DNA of 64,000 bases from DASQZK01 sp963771005 (GTDB lineage Bacteria; Bacteroidota; Bacteroidia; Bacteroidales; GCA-2748055). Positions 26,901 through 34,719 of the stretch are shown piece by piece. The translations under genes and the position numbers were made by a program. The notes under the pieces were generated by a model that was given only the letters and a program-made list of their open reading frames with translations, did not search any database and was not told where the DNA came from. Location of the stretch: NCBI GenBank assembly GCA_963771005.1, contig CAVYRO010000008.1, positions 1,302,001 through 1,366,000 of the forward strand, read 5' to 3'. Positions within the stretch are counted from its first letter, which is position 1; each line of letters opens with the position of its first letter.

Positions 26901-27368
26901 CGGATGCATGAACCCCGGAGCTTCGATATCACGATCATCATAGAAGACAAATCTGATGGTACCGTAATTCCCGGATGCAGGGTAATGGTCTATAATTCGG
27001 AACAGACTTCGGACGAAACTGGAAAAGCCCGTTTCAGCGATGTTTACCGTAGTTTCATTCTAAGCATAGATAAACCTTTGTTTGAGCCTTTGCAATCCGG
27101 ACAGGTCATTATCTCCTCCGACACTACGCTGACGTTTTCACTCTCCCGGAAAACATTCCATGTGTCTCTCGCTCTGACCGACAGTCTTACCGGCAGGGCA
27201 CTGGAAGGGACAGAAATCGTTCTGGGCGATTCGTCTGTCGTCACGGATGCCAAAGGAGAAGCCACTTTGCAGGTCCGCTCAGGTGACAATAACTATACGC
27301 TGAGCCTGGGATCGTACCGTTCATTGACCGGCTCAGTAAGGATAGTTTACCATTATAATTTTCGTTAA
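23910..27368 (+). CDS. CBM35-GH26-beta-helix (pectate-lyase-3-like) fusion enzyme
   Basis: An 1152-residue multidomain secreted protein. After a signal peptide (to about SSSAQ) comes a CBM35-like module (about 30-160; AEAEDGVLTGVTVASSGTGF, VRKNWGWSDIDRFSI). A GH26 domain (about 170-475) has acid/base Glu328 in RPLHEAGGGWFWWG and nucleophile Glu420 in AMTENGPVPDP, as in beta-mannanases. Residues about 505-985 form a right-handed beta-helix of the pectate-lyase-3/GH55-like kind (IVDVTSPPYNADNTGNDDV, GGGVVWLPTGTYRI). The last about 150 residues are two Ig-like or carboxypeptidase-regulatory-like repeats (GTVIPGCRVMVYNSEQ, GRALEGTEIVLGDSSV). I see no T9SS domain. Joining GH26 to such a helix is unusual. 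The helix activity is unknown. The start codon lies 5 bases after a palindromic element; ATG at 23916 is an alternative start. Confidence 0.86.
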   Translation: MKMRRSIYSHLWLSALISFAATTSSSAQYGEAVATAEAEDGVLTGVTVASSGTGFSGTGFVTGFDNTGDEVTVAMDVPETGFYKLVIRYNGPGGDKYQDVIVNGGFAAPVSFPATQGYADTDAGNYTLPQGRNTFTVRKNWGWSDIDRFSIHHAEKNNFNVAPDPVDPAATPETKALFHFILSQFGNHIISGQTHDYFDDLKTITGKTPLIRNGELYSYTEGYPYVWKNGGHSFGKFDNGTVHELIEWYDSTQGRGIVAFQWHWCSPSGGSPGTNTFYTSQTNFDVTKAVTPGTQEYSDIIRDIDDIAAELKKFRDAHIPVLWRPLHEAGGGWFWWGAKGPEACVKLYNIMYDRLMNYHQLHNLIWVWSTPETAWYPGNDKVDIIGYDSYPGDFNYGAQKYWFDVLYRLTGGNKIIAMTENGPVPDPALCFGSDAPWAYFMTWGNLVTQQNSAGHLRQVYSDPYVLTLESEDLPAVYPWRSSLYPEDWKPGYKDEHGNFLHDFSYAGYHRGESAIPIIKKNIVDVTSPPYNADNTGNDDVTPILQQALDDVGSSGGGVVWLPTGTYRIKIQAGQNCGLRIRFDSTILRGAGYDSTFIFHDETSMRLKDIIQVYGDYAGWRQKSGAVTYITADLNEPTCILPVVSTEGFNAGDLVVVRATPTEAFIEEHKMGGIWTPEAFEGLAFLRRIDSVDVGKNILIIDAPTRYYLTTRDSARVYHARKHITECGIEDLSIGNRENTKTGWEDEDYDSEGTGAWDVHFSHVIRFHYGLNCWVKKVHTYRPSVNSQDVHLLSNCLSLVQCRFITIDSCDFQKPLYEGGGGNGYMYTLESNDCLVSNSRGNDGRHNFDFKYPYSNGNVILNCRAENSRYASDFHMYLSMANLFDACTVNGDLLESVFRPYGGDAIHGYSGTQSVFYNTRGEAWHQGKNFIIDSRQFGRGYVIGTSGPADGVNLDPVSGSLNGYSFDTSPKDFLEGQGRGEGLTPASLYRDQLARRLARMHEPRSFDITIIIEDKSDGTVIPGCRVMVYNSEQTSDETGKARFSDVYRSFILSIDKPLFEPLQSGQVIISSDTTLTFSLSRKTFHVSLALTDSLTGRALEGTEIVLGDSSVVTDAKGEATLQVRSGDNNYTLSLGSYRSLTGSVRIVYHYNFR

Positions 27369-27372
27369 CTTT
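27365..27372 (+). promoter_or_regulatory. Candidate -7 box for the amidohydrolase gene
   Basis: TAACTTTG, a full match to TAnnTTTG, overlaps the stop codon of the GH26 gene and lies 37 bases before the start at 27410. No clear -33 TTTG at the right spacing. Confidence 0.4.
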
Positions 27373-27409
27373 GATCCATATCCCCATATGTGAATAAAAT
27401 TCCAACATC

Positions 27410-28561
27410 ATGAAATTTACCGGAAAAAATACGATCGAGGGTCTGACTCTACTTTTCCTTTTCACCCTGCTCTTATTCACTTCCTGCCAACAACGGCACG
27501 AACCTGAAAAATCACCGGCATCTGCAGGTCCCGAATCGATCCTGCTGAAGGACTATAGCCCCCGGTCCATTTACGACATCCCGGTAACAAAAGTGGATAA
27601 AGCGAAGTATCCCGTTATTGATATGCATTCTCATGATTATGCAGAAAGTAAAGAAGGGCTGGATGAATGGGTGAAGACGATGGATGAAACGGGCATCGAA
27701 AAGACCGTTATCCTTACCATTGAGCATGGACCGGCATTCGACTCCCTGGCGAAGGTTTATTCGAAATATCCCGGCCGGTTCGAATTATGGTGCGGCCTGG
27801 ACTATACCGGCTATAAGGAACCGGGGTTCGCTGATAAGATCATCGCAGAGCTTGTGCGGTGTCACGATCAGGGTGCGGTAGGTGTCGGCGAACTGGGCGA
27901 CAAAGGCAAAGGATTGTATTATTCGAAACCACAGGCTATTGGAATGCATCCCGATGATAAGCGAATGGATCCGGTTTGGGAGAAATGCGCGGAACTCAGG
28001 ATGCCGGTCAGCATCCATGTTGCCGATCCCATATGGATGTATGAACCTATGGATTCCACCAATGACGGGCTTATGAACGCCATATTGTGGCGGCTGGATA
28101 ATAAGCCTGATATTGCCGGGCATGACGAGATGGTCGATATACTTGAAAGAACCGTGAAAAATCATCCCAATACAGTCTTTATTGCCTGTCACCTGGCAAA
28201 CTGCTCAAACGATCTTGGAAAGGCGGGTGCCTTGATAGATAAATATCCCAACCTGTTTATGGATATAGGCGCACGGTTTGGTGAGATCTGTGCCATCCCC
28301 AGGGCAGCGCGCCGCTTCCTTGTAAAATACCAGGACAGGATTGTATACGGCACGGATCTGGGCCGTAGCGCAGATATGTACCGTACAACTTTCCGGCTTC
28401 TCGAAACTTCGGACGAACATATCTATATTCCGCGCTATAATTATCATTGGGCGTTCTCAGCCCTCGAACTGCCCGACAGCGTCCTGGAAAAAATCTACCA
28501 CTCTAACCCGCAGAAGATTGCAGAATACCGGGAGGGCAGGGATATAACGGGAAAACGTTAA
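27410..28561 (+). CDS. Amidohydrolase-2 family metal-dependent hydrolase, lipoprotein
   Basis: A 383-residue protein with lipobox FTSC. The body is a TIM-barrel of the amidohydrolase-2 family: the metal-binding HxH in VIDMHSHDY, VSIHVAD, a further His in IACHLAN, and the late Asp in VYGTDLGRS. Members hydrolyse or decarboxylate cyclic or aromatic substrates such as lactones. The lipoprotein anchor suggests a periplasmic or surface site. It follows the GH26 fusion gene by 41 bases on the same strand and may belong to the same sugar-use block, but it has its own candidate -7 box. The substrate is not known. Confidence 0.8.
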   Translation: MKFTGKNTIEGLTLLFLFTLLLFTSCQQRHEPEKSPASAGPESILLKDYSPRSIYDIPVTKVDKAKYPVIDMHSHDYAESKEGLDEWVKTMDETGIEKTVILTIEHGPAFDSLAKVYSKYPGRFELWCGLDYTGYKEPGFADKIIAELVRCHDQGAVGVGELGDKGKGLYYSKPQAIGMHPDDKRMDPVWEKCAELRMPVSIHVADPIWMYEPMDSTNDGLMNAILWRLDNKPDIAGHDEMVDILERTVKNHPNTVFIACHLANCSNDLGKAGALIDKYPNLFMDIGARFGEICAIPRAARRFLVKYQDRIVYGTDLGRSADMYRTTFRLLETSDEHIYIPRYNYHWAFSALELPDSVLEKIYHSNPQKIAEYREGRDITGKR

Positions 28562-28628
28562 TTCATTGTTTGAAAATGGTTTGGTTGTGTGGAGAACGGG
28601 GAATGTGAAACACGGATTCCGATGGCTA

Positions 28629-29687
28629 TCAAAGATTTTCAGCCAGCCACTCCCCTACTTCTGAAGTTTTGTATGCTTTTCCCTCCGCAATGTCTTCAGT
28701 CACCACACCGGCTTCCAGGGAACGGGTAACAGCCTGGCGGATGGCTTCGGCTTCCCCGGTAAGACCGAGGGCCAGTTCCAGGAGCATGGCGGCTGAGAGA
28801 ACGGTCGCCAGCGGGTTTGCGATATTTTTTCCTGCAGCCTGCGGGTATGACCCGTGGATAGGCTCGAATACGGAAGTATGGATGCCTACGGATGCGGAAG
28901 GAAGCAGCCCCATCGAACCCGTGATCACACTTGCCTCATCGGATAAAATATCCCCGAACATATTCTCCGTGACCATCACGTCGAATTTTTTGGGCCACTG
29001 GATGATCTGCATGGCCGCATTGTCGACGAACATGTAATCGACGGTGATATCTTGATAATCCGGCTCCATTTCCTGGACGGTTTCCCTCCACAGCCTGGAA
29101 CTGGCAAGCACATTGGCCTTGTCGACAACAGTCAGCCTCTTGTTCCGTTTGGCGGCGTATTCGAAAGCAAGTTTCGTGATCCTTGTTATCTCCTCCCGGG
29201 TATAGATCAGCGTGTCGTAAGCGGTATTCTGGTCCTCCGATCGCCCCCGCGGTTCACCGAAATAGATCCCGCCGGTGAGTTCCCTGATCACGACAAAATC
29301 GGCCCCTTCTACGAGATCACGTCTCAGGGGTGATTTATGAAGAAGAGACTTAAAGGTAGATACCGGTCTGATATTGGCATAGAGGCCCAGTTTCTTTCTC
29401 ATCGCCAGAAGCCCTTGTTCAGGGCGCACTCTCGCCTTGGGATCATTATCGTATTTCGGGTCGCCGATGGCACCGAAAAGAACGGCATCCGAATCCATGC
29501 AAAGACGGTAAGTCTCATCCGGGAAAGGATTTCCGGTGGCATCAATTGCGGATGCTCCGACCACGGCTTCGGTGAAACTGAAATTATGACCGTACTTTTG
29601 CGCAACAGCTTTCAGTACTTTAACGGCCTGTTCAACAATTTCGGGCCCGATTCCGTCACCGGGCAAAACGGCAATTTTTGCGTTCAT
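28629..29687 (-). CDS. leuB: 3-isopropylmalate dehydrogenase
   Basis: A 352-residue LeuB when started at the ATG at 29687 (MNAKIAVLPGDGIGPEIV); the frame extends 17 codons further, to 29738, but that stretch overlaps the promoter and is not LeuB-like. It has the family motifs RPEQGLLAMRKKLGLYANIR, ELTGGIYFGEPRGR, the catalytic Lys in VVDKANVL, and the Asp cluster in TENMFGDILSDEAS. It oxidises and decarboxylates 3-isopropylmalate in leucine synthesis, and can act on 3-methylmalate in the citramalate route to isoleucine. It follows the citramalate-synthase-like gene but has its own strong promoter. Confidence 0.96.
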   Translation of the reverse strand: MNAKIAVLPGDGIGPEIVEQAVKVLKAVAQKYGHNFSFTEAVVGASAIDATGNPFPDETYRLCMDSDAVLFGAIGDPKYDNDPKARVRPEQGLLAMRKKLGLYANIRPVSTFKSLLHKSPLRRDLVEGADFVVIRELTGGIYFGEPRGRSEDQNTAYDTLIYTREEITRITKLAFEYAAKRNKRLTVVDKANVLASSRLWRETVQEMEPDYQDITVDYMFVDNAAMQIIQWPKKFDVMVTENMFGDILSDEASVITGSMGLLPSASVGIHTSVFEPIHGSYPQAAGKNIANPLATVLSAAMLLELALGLTGEAEAIRQAVTRSLEAGVVTEDIAEGKAYKTSEVGEWLAENL

Positions 29688-29735
29688 GAAGAATGATTTA
29701 ATGTTAGGCTGATACCCTGCCGGGTTCGCCGCCGG

Positions 29736-29764
29736 CAAAGATAATCAGATTGAGTAAATTGCAA
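29736..29764 (-). promoter_or_regulatory. Promoter of leuB
   Basis: On the minus strand: TTG at 29764-29762, 18 bases, then TATCTTTG at 29743-29736. Both boxes fit the Bacteroidota consensus, and the distance to the leuB ATG at 29687 is 48 bases. This supports separate transcription of leuB and a start at 29687. Confidence 0.6.
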
Positions 29765-29807
29765 TGCTTATACCTTCAGAAATGAGCGAAGAGGGAAAAT
29801 ACCCGTC

Positions 29808-31388
29808 TCAGGTTCCCACGCGGCGTTCCATGTTCTCCTGCTTCATCATATCCTTTTTCCCGCTCTCCTCGTCGAATGATTCAAGGATATTAAGCATCCG
29901 CAAGGTTCCCTTTATGGCTGCTATGGTCTGGTCACAATCGAGGCCCCGGGTTTTAAAGGTTTTTCCCTTGTAATCCCAGGTGATCGTACACTCCACCAGT
30001 GCATCGGTCTTACCCCCCGGAGGGATGGTTACAATGTAATCTTTGAGAACGGGGCGGCTTTTATCCAGTCTGGCATAGATCCGCCATAAGGCTTTCATGA
30101 AGGCGTCGTACTGACCGTCGCCGGAAGCTGTCTCCTCGTATACCTCCGAATTTATTTCGATACTTACGGTTGCCATTGAACGAAGTCCTGCAGCCACCGA
30201 AAGCGAATAATTCCTGATCTTGATCTTATTGTCGATCCTCTCGCTTTTGAGTACATCGGAGATGATATATGGGAGATCTTCCTTCGTTACGGTTTCCTTT
30301 TTATCGCCGAGCTCAATAACCCTTTCAGCCACCATCTTCATCTCCTGCCTGTCGAGCCTGATCCCCAGTTCTTCCAGGTTTTTCATGATGCTGGCCCGGC
30401 CCGACATCTTGCCGAGAGCATACTGCCTTGTCCGTCCGAACCGTTCGGGGAGAAGGTCGTTAAAATACAGGTTGTCTTTCTGGTCACCGTCGGCATGGAT
30501 CCCGCTCGTCTGGGTAAAGACATTCTCGCCGATGAGCGGTTTATTAGCCGGTATTCTCACTCCGGAAAAGGATTCAATGAGTTTGCTGACGAAATAGAGC
30601 TTATCTTCCCTGACGGAGAGTTCGTGTCCGAGGTGATCTTTTACAATACCGATCACACTAGAGAGTGGAACATTGCCCGCCCTCTCTCCCAGCCCGTTCA
30701 GCGTAGTATGGATCCCGTTGATGCCCGCTTTTATTGCTGAAAATACGTTGGCTGTGGCCAGGTCGTAATCATTATGTGCATGGAAATCAAAATTCAGCCA
30801 TGGATAACGCTCCCGCATGTCGAGACACATGTCGTATGTTTCCTGGTGATTCAGGATGCCAAGTGTATCCGGGAGCATAAACTGCCTGATACTTTCTTCC
30901 TTAAGACTATCGAGCATGTTATATACATAACCCCGTGAGTTCCGCATCCCGTTGGACCAGTCTTCAAAATATACATTCACCCCGATCCCCTTTTCCCGGG
31001 CCAGCCTCAATACCTCCTTGATATCCAGGATGTGCTGCTCAGGTGTCTTTCTTAATTGTTGCTCACAATGCTTGAGAGATCCCTTGGTCAAAAGGTTGAT
31101 CACTTTTCCGCCTGCGCCGGCAATCCAGTCGAGTGAGACGGGTCCGTCTACAAAGCCCAGTACTTCCACCCTTTCAAGGTATCCGTGTGTTCTGGCCCAA
31201 TCGAATATCATTTTTGCGCCCTGGAATTCGCCTTCAGAAACGCGGGCCGATGCCACTTCGATTCGATCGACGTTAAGATCTTCAAGCAGCAATTTGGCTA
31301 TTTTGAGTTTTTCCTTCGCGGTAAAAGACACACCTGATGTCTGTTCCCCGTCGCGAAGGGTTGTATCCATTATTGTTATCTTCATCAT
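29808..31388 (-). CDS. cimA: Citramalate synthase-like protein (LeuA/CimA family) with LeuA dimer domain
   Basis: A 526-residue member of the isopropylmalate/citramalate/homocitrate synthase family. The TIM-barrel holds DTTLRDGEQTSGVSF, ARVSEGEFQGAK, VNVYFEDWSNG, DFHAHNDYDLA and TQTSGIHADGDQKDN; the C-terminal part (about 385-505) is a LeuA-type regulatory domain. From memory, the GEQTxGVSF start and the YxEDWSNG segment resemble the (R)-citramalate synthase of Leptospira more than LeuA proteins. That enzyme makes citramalate from pyruvate and acetyl-CoA for isoleucine synthesis. An alternative is a divergent 2-isopropylmalate synthase. It lies between leuD and leuB, and no second synthase is present in the cluster. 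The start may be this ATG or the next codon, also ATG. Confidence 0.75.
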   Translation of the reverse strand: MMKITIMDTTLRDGEQTSGVSFTAKEKLKIAKLLLEDLNVDRIEVASARVSEGEFQGAKMIFDWARTHGYLERVEVLGFVDGPVSLDWIAGAGGKVINLLTKGSLKHCEQQLRKTPEQHILDIKEVLRLAREKGIGVNVYFEDWSNGMRNSRGYVYNMLDSLKEESIRQFMLPDTLGILNHQETYDMCLDMRERYPWLNFDFHAHNDYDLATANVFSAIKAGINGIHTTLNGLGERAGNVPLSSVIGIVKDHLGHELSVREDKLYFVSKLIESFSGVRIPANKPLIGENVFTQTSGIHADGDQKDNLYFNDLLPERFGRTRQYALGKMSGRASIMKNLEELGIRLDRQEMKMVAERVIELGDKKETVTKEDLPYIISDVLKSERIDNKIKIRNYSLSVAAGLRSMATVSIEINSEVYEETASGDGQYDAFMKALWRIYARLDKSRPVLKDYIVTIPPGGKTDALVECTITWDYKGKTFKTRGLDCDQTIAAIKGTLRMLNILESFDEESGKKDMMKQENMERRVGT

Positions 31389-31474
31389 CTTTGATTTTAC
31401 GTTTCCCGGGCTTCGATCTTCCTTCTCACATTTACCTACCCAGTGCCGGTTTCAATTATGCCGTCCTGCAAAGA

Positions 31475-32068
31475 TCATTTTCTCTTCCTTTCAAAAGCTT
31501 CAATCTTTCCCGTGAGACTCATCAGGTAATCGATATCGTCGTAACCATTAAGCATGCACTGCTTCTTATAGGGATTGATATCAAAGTTTTCCTTCTCACC
31601 GCTCGAAGGGATCAATATTTCCTGTTTTTCAAGGTCAACACGAATTTTCGTGGACGGATTTTTTTCGATAGATTCGAAAAGCTTTGAAAGAAAGGCTTCG
31701 GATACCTGAACTGGCAGGACCCCATTGTTAAGCGCATTATTTTTGAAAATGTCCGCAAAGAAACTGGACACGACCACCCTGAAACCAAAGTCGTGCACAG
31801 CCCAGGCGGCATGTTCGCGGCTCGAGCCGCTTCCGAAGTTCTTCCCGGCGACAAGGATCTTGCCCTTGTAGGTCGGATCATTGAGTATAAATTCCGGCCT
31901 GGGTTGATTATTTTTATCGTATCTCCAGTCCCTGAAAAGATTTTCTCCGAATCCTTCCCGGGTGGTGGCTTTCAAAAACCGGGCGGGGATGATCTGGTCA
32001 GTGTCTACATTCTCTATCGGAAGGGGAACGGCTGTGGATTCAAGGGTTACAAATTTGTCAGAAGGCAT
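31475..32068 (-). CDS. leuD: 3-isopropylmalate dehydratase small subunit
   Basis: A 197-residue LeuD of normal length with the aconitase-swivel motifs DTDQIIPARFLK and GKNFGSGSSREHAAWAV. With LeuC it isomerises 2-isopropylmalate to 3-isopropylmalate in the cytoplasm; the same pair isomerises citramalate in the CimA pathway. It follows leuC by 23 bases and precedes the synthase gene by 86 bases. Confidence 0.96.
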   Translation of the reverse strand: MPSDKFVTLESTAVPLPIENVDTDQIIPARFLKATTREGFGENLFRDWRYDKNNQPRPEFILNDPTYKGKILVAGKNFGSGSSREHAAWAVHDFGFRVVVSSFFADIFKNNALNNGVLPVQVSEAFLSKLFESIEKNPSTKIRVDLEKQEILIPSSGEKENFDINPYKKQCMLNGYDDIDYLMSLTGKIEAFERKRK

Positions 32069-32091
32069 ACTTAATCATTTAAAGTTCGTAC

Positions 32092-33492
32092 TTAGATCAG
32101 GGTGGAAGGATCCACGATCCTGCCTGTGATAGCAACTGCTGCTGCAGTCACCGGACTGGCAAGCATGGAACGGGCACCGGGTCCCTGGCGGCCTTCAAAA
32201 TTCCGGTTTGACGTCGTAACGGCAAGTTTGCCCTCGGGGATCTTATCGTCATTCATAGCCAGACATGCCGAGCACCCGGGCTGACGCAGTTTAAATCCGG
32301 CTTCTTGAAGGATTTTTGTGATACCCTCCTCGTTGGCCTGCTTTTCAACCTGTCGTGAGCCGGGAACGATCCAGGCAGTGATATTTTCTGCTTTTTTCCG
32401 TCCTTTCACAAATTTAGCCACCTCCCTGAGATCTTCAATCCTGCCGTTTGTGCAGGAACCGACGAAGACATAATCGACCAGCTTTCCCAGTACCGGTTCA
32501 CCGGCTTCGAAACCCATATATTTCAGGGATTTTCTGAAGGAAGGGAGGTTCGCGGGATCGATCTCGTTTTCCGCCGGGATATGGTCATCTATACGGATGC
32601 CCATGCCCGGATTTGTACCGTATGTGATCATGGGACGTATGGCGGCTGCATCGAAATGAAGTTCCTTGTCGAAAACAGCATCATCGTCAGTCCGTAGAGC
32701 ATCCCAGCGGGCCATGGCCTTGGCAAATCCCTCGGCTTTGGGAGCAAATTTCCTGCCCTTGAGATAGTCGTATGTAGTCTGATCGGGAGCGATGATACCT
32801 CCGCGGGCACCACATTCAATACTCATATTGCAGATGGTCATCCTGCCTTCCATAGACAGCTCGCGTATGGCCGTGCCGGCATATTCGATAAAATATCCCG
32901 TTCCGCCGCTTGCTGAGATCCTTGCGATGATATAGAGGATAATATCCTTGGCGGTAACGCCCCTGGGGAGATCACCTTCCACATTGATCCTCATCCGTTT
33001 CGGTTTAGGCTGAAGAATGCATTGCGTGGCGAGCACCATTTCCACCTCGCTGGTGCCAATGCCGAAAGCAACACTTCCGAAAGCGCCATGGGTGGAGGTA
33101 TGGCTGTCACCGCATACTATCGTCATCCCCGGCTGGGTAATTCCCAGTTCCGGACCTATGACATGCACAATCCCCTGGTAGGGATGATTCAGCCCGTATA
33201 ATGTTATGCCGTGATTTTCACAATTGTCGGTGAGCTTATTCACCTGGTGCCTTGATAATTCATCCCGGATAGGCAAGTGCTGGTCAACGGTAGGTACGTT
33301 GTGATCGGGCGTGGCCACCGTATTTTCCGGACGGAAGACGGCAAGGCCCCTCCGGTCGATCCCGGCAAAAGCCTGCGGACTTGTCACTTCATGAATAAAG
33401 TGCCTGTCGATATAAAGCACACTGGGTCCGCCTTCAATTTCTTCGACTACATGCGAATCCCAAACCTTGTCAAATAGAGTCTTTCCTGCCAA
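32092..33492 (-). CDS. leuC: 3-isopropylmalate dehydratase large subunit, TTG start
   Basis: A 466-residue LeuC with the aconitase iron-sulfur cysteines in FVGSCTNGRI and QPGCSACLAMN, and GDSHTSTHGAFG near residue 130. It carries a 4Fe-4S cluster and works with LeuD. The only possible start is the TTG at 33492: four codons upstream there is an in-frame TAA, and the N-terminus (AGKTLFDKVWDSHVV) is the expected one. A rare start codon on the first gene of the operon, together with a leader of about 290 bases, suggests post-transcriptional control, which is inference. Confidence 0.95.
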   Translation of the reverse strand: MAGKTLFDKVWDSHVVEEIEGGPSVLYIDRHFIHEVTSPQAFAGIDRRGLAVFRPENTVATPDHNVPTVDQHLPIRDELSRHQVNKLTDNCENHGITLYGLNHPYQGIVHVIGPELGITQPGMTIVCGDSHTSTHGAFGSVAFGIGTSEVEMVLATQCILQPKPKRMRINVEGDLPRGVTAKDIILYIIARISASGGTGYFIEYAGTAIRELSMEGRMTICNMSIECGARGGIIAPDQTTYDYLKGRKFAPKAEGFAKAMARWDALRTDDDAVFDKELHFDAAAIRPMITYGTNPGMGIRIDDHIPAENEIDPANLPSFRKSLKYMGFEAGEPVLGKLVDYVFVGSCTNGRIEDLREVAKFVKGRKKAENITAWIVPGSRQVEKQANEEGITKILQEAGFKLRQPGCSACLAMNDDKIPEGKLAVTTSNRNFEGRQGPGARSMLASPVTAAAVAITGRIVDPSTLI

Positions 33493-33617
33493 TTTCCAAA
33501 AATTTTAAATTCTGTTAATATCTGCTATACAAACATGAAATGATCTAAAACGTTCACTTGTATGCCTGAGAATACAATCTTGTGATATGGGAAAACGTAA
33601 ATAACCGGAAGATCGTA

Positions 33618-33758
33618 TTAATTTTTATATAATGCCGCGGAATTGACCATGTTTACCCGTAGCAACCACCGGTTCAAAAAGCGTATTTTCCATTTATAGA
33701 TCCTTTGCCGGTACCCCATACCCTTCAATGTCAGCACCCTCATCCTGCCTGCTCTCAT
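33618..33758 (-). CDS. Possible 46-codon leader ORF in the leuC 5' untranslated region
   Basis: ATG at 33758 to TAA at 33618 on the minus strand, starting about 20 bases after the transcription start predicted from the -7 box. The product would be very basic (MRAGRMRVLTLKGMGYRQ, later KWKIRFLNRWLLR). It has Leu and Ile codons but no long run of them. No Shine-Dalgarno-like sequence is visible, which is common in this phylum. It could be a leader peptide, a small protein or a chance frame; I do not recognise it. Confidence 0.35.
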   Translation of the reverse strand: MRAGRMRVLTLKGMGYRQRIYKWKIRFLNRWLLRVNMVNSAALYKN

Positions 33759-33784
33759 TTAAATATGCCGGCCAAACTGATCCG

Positions 33785-33792
33785 CAAAGATA
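33785..33792 (-). promoter_or_regulatory. Candidate -7 box of the leuCD-cimA operon
   Basis: TATCTTTG on the minus strand, a full match to TAnnTTTG. The -33 region is poor. It predicts a 5' leader of about 290 bases before leuC. Confidence 0.5.
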
Positions 33793-33974
33793 ACAAACTT
33801 CTGATACAACTCTTCCGGTAAGCCGGATTCATCTTGATAATTTAACACTTTTTTATACAATTAACGATCAATTTGTTTTGGGTTTTGGGTTTTCTGTTTC
33901 AGGTATTAAGGAGAATGCATTTTGAACGCTCAATCCGCATCATCCGGATTCACTCTTCCTCTTCCATAAAGGTT

Positions 33975-34601
33975 TTACTTCCCTGATTCTTTTTTCAGAA
34001 TGTCAACCACCCCGGTATGCTTATTATTGGTTGCAAAGGTAATGGCCCTGTCGCCGTCCACATCTACCATGGAGGGATCGGCATGAAATTGAAGCAGGAT
34101 ACGGACAACTTCAACCTGACCTTCGGCTGCACCAAACATTAAGGCCGTGAAATGATCTTCCGTATCGATAAGATTCGGATCCGCACCCTGATTTAACAAA
34201 AGACTGACTGTCTCCGGGAATGCGCCCGTTGAAGCATACATGAGGGCGGTCCTGCCCTTCCCGTCCTGCAGATCTACCTTGCTGCCGGCCGCCAGGAGCA
34301 GGCGGACAACACCGGTATACCCGTTGTAGGCTGCCAGCATCAGGGCCGTCCGCCCGTCCTCATCAGTGGAGTTGACCGGAGTTTTAGCTTTGAGAAGCTT
34401 TCCGACCTCCTCTTCATTACCCGCAAACGCAGCATCCCGGAGCTTCTGTCCTTTGTCTCCCTGAGAGGCAGGTGACTCCGGGCGTGCGATAGATCCTGGT
34501 ATCTCGTTTGAAGGTGTGGTGATCTCCGGCCTGGTTTTGCAGGAAAAAAGAAGAACAGCCATCAGGACTGGTATCAGGGTATGATAATATATTCGTTTCA
34601 T
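33975..34601 (-). CDS. Ankyrin-repeat lipoprotein
   Basis: A 208-residue protein with lipobox LFSC, a low-complexity linker to about residue 50, and about four ankyrin repeats (DEDGRTALMLAAYNGYTGVV, DGKGRTALMYASTGAFPETV, DTEDHFTALMFGAAEGQVEV, then VDGDRAITFATNNKHTGVVD). Ankyrin repeats bind other proteins; the lipid anchor places it in the periplasm or outer membrane. It stands alone on the minus strand, divergent from the aldo/keto reductase. No specific partner can be named. Confidence 0.88.
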   Translation of the reverse strand: MKRIYYHTLIPVLMAVLLFSCKTRPEITTPSNEIPGSIARPESPASQGDKGQKLRDAAFAGNEEEVGKLLKAKTPVNSTDEDGRTALMLAAYNGYTGVVRLLLAAGSKVDLQDGKGRTALMYASTGAFPETVSLLLNQGADPNLIDTEDHFTALMFGAAEGQVEVVRILLQFHADPSMVDVDGDRAITFATNNKHTGVVDILKKESGK

Positions 34602-34719
34602 TTGGTTTGGAATTGTTTTTCCGGGAATTCATATCCCGTTTCAAAAATAAGGAAAATCGTTTTAAATCTTGTGTGTATCCTGAATTTCGAACATCTGCCT
34701 AAGATAAATGTCATACTAC

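Larger units (their letters stand above)
33493..33974. other. 482-base leader/intergenic region upstream of leuC
   Basis: Between the ankyrin gene and leuC. It holds a minus-strand -7 box (33785-33792) and a 46-codon open frame (33618-33758). Bases 33841-33974 are AT-rich with no feature I can support. I found no hairpin followed by a U run between the small frame and leuC, so a standard attenuator is not visible. Confidence 0.55.

Noticed and set aside
29688..29738. Longer leuB starting at 29738.
   Set aside because: The extra 17 codons overlap a good promoter and do not look like the LeuB N-terminus; ATG 29687 gives the standard start.
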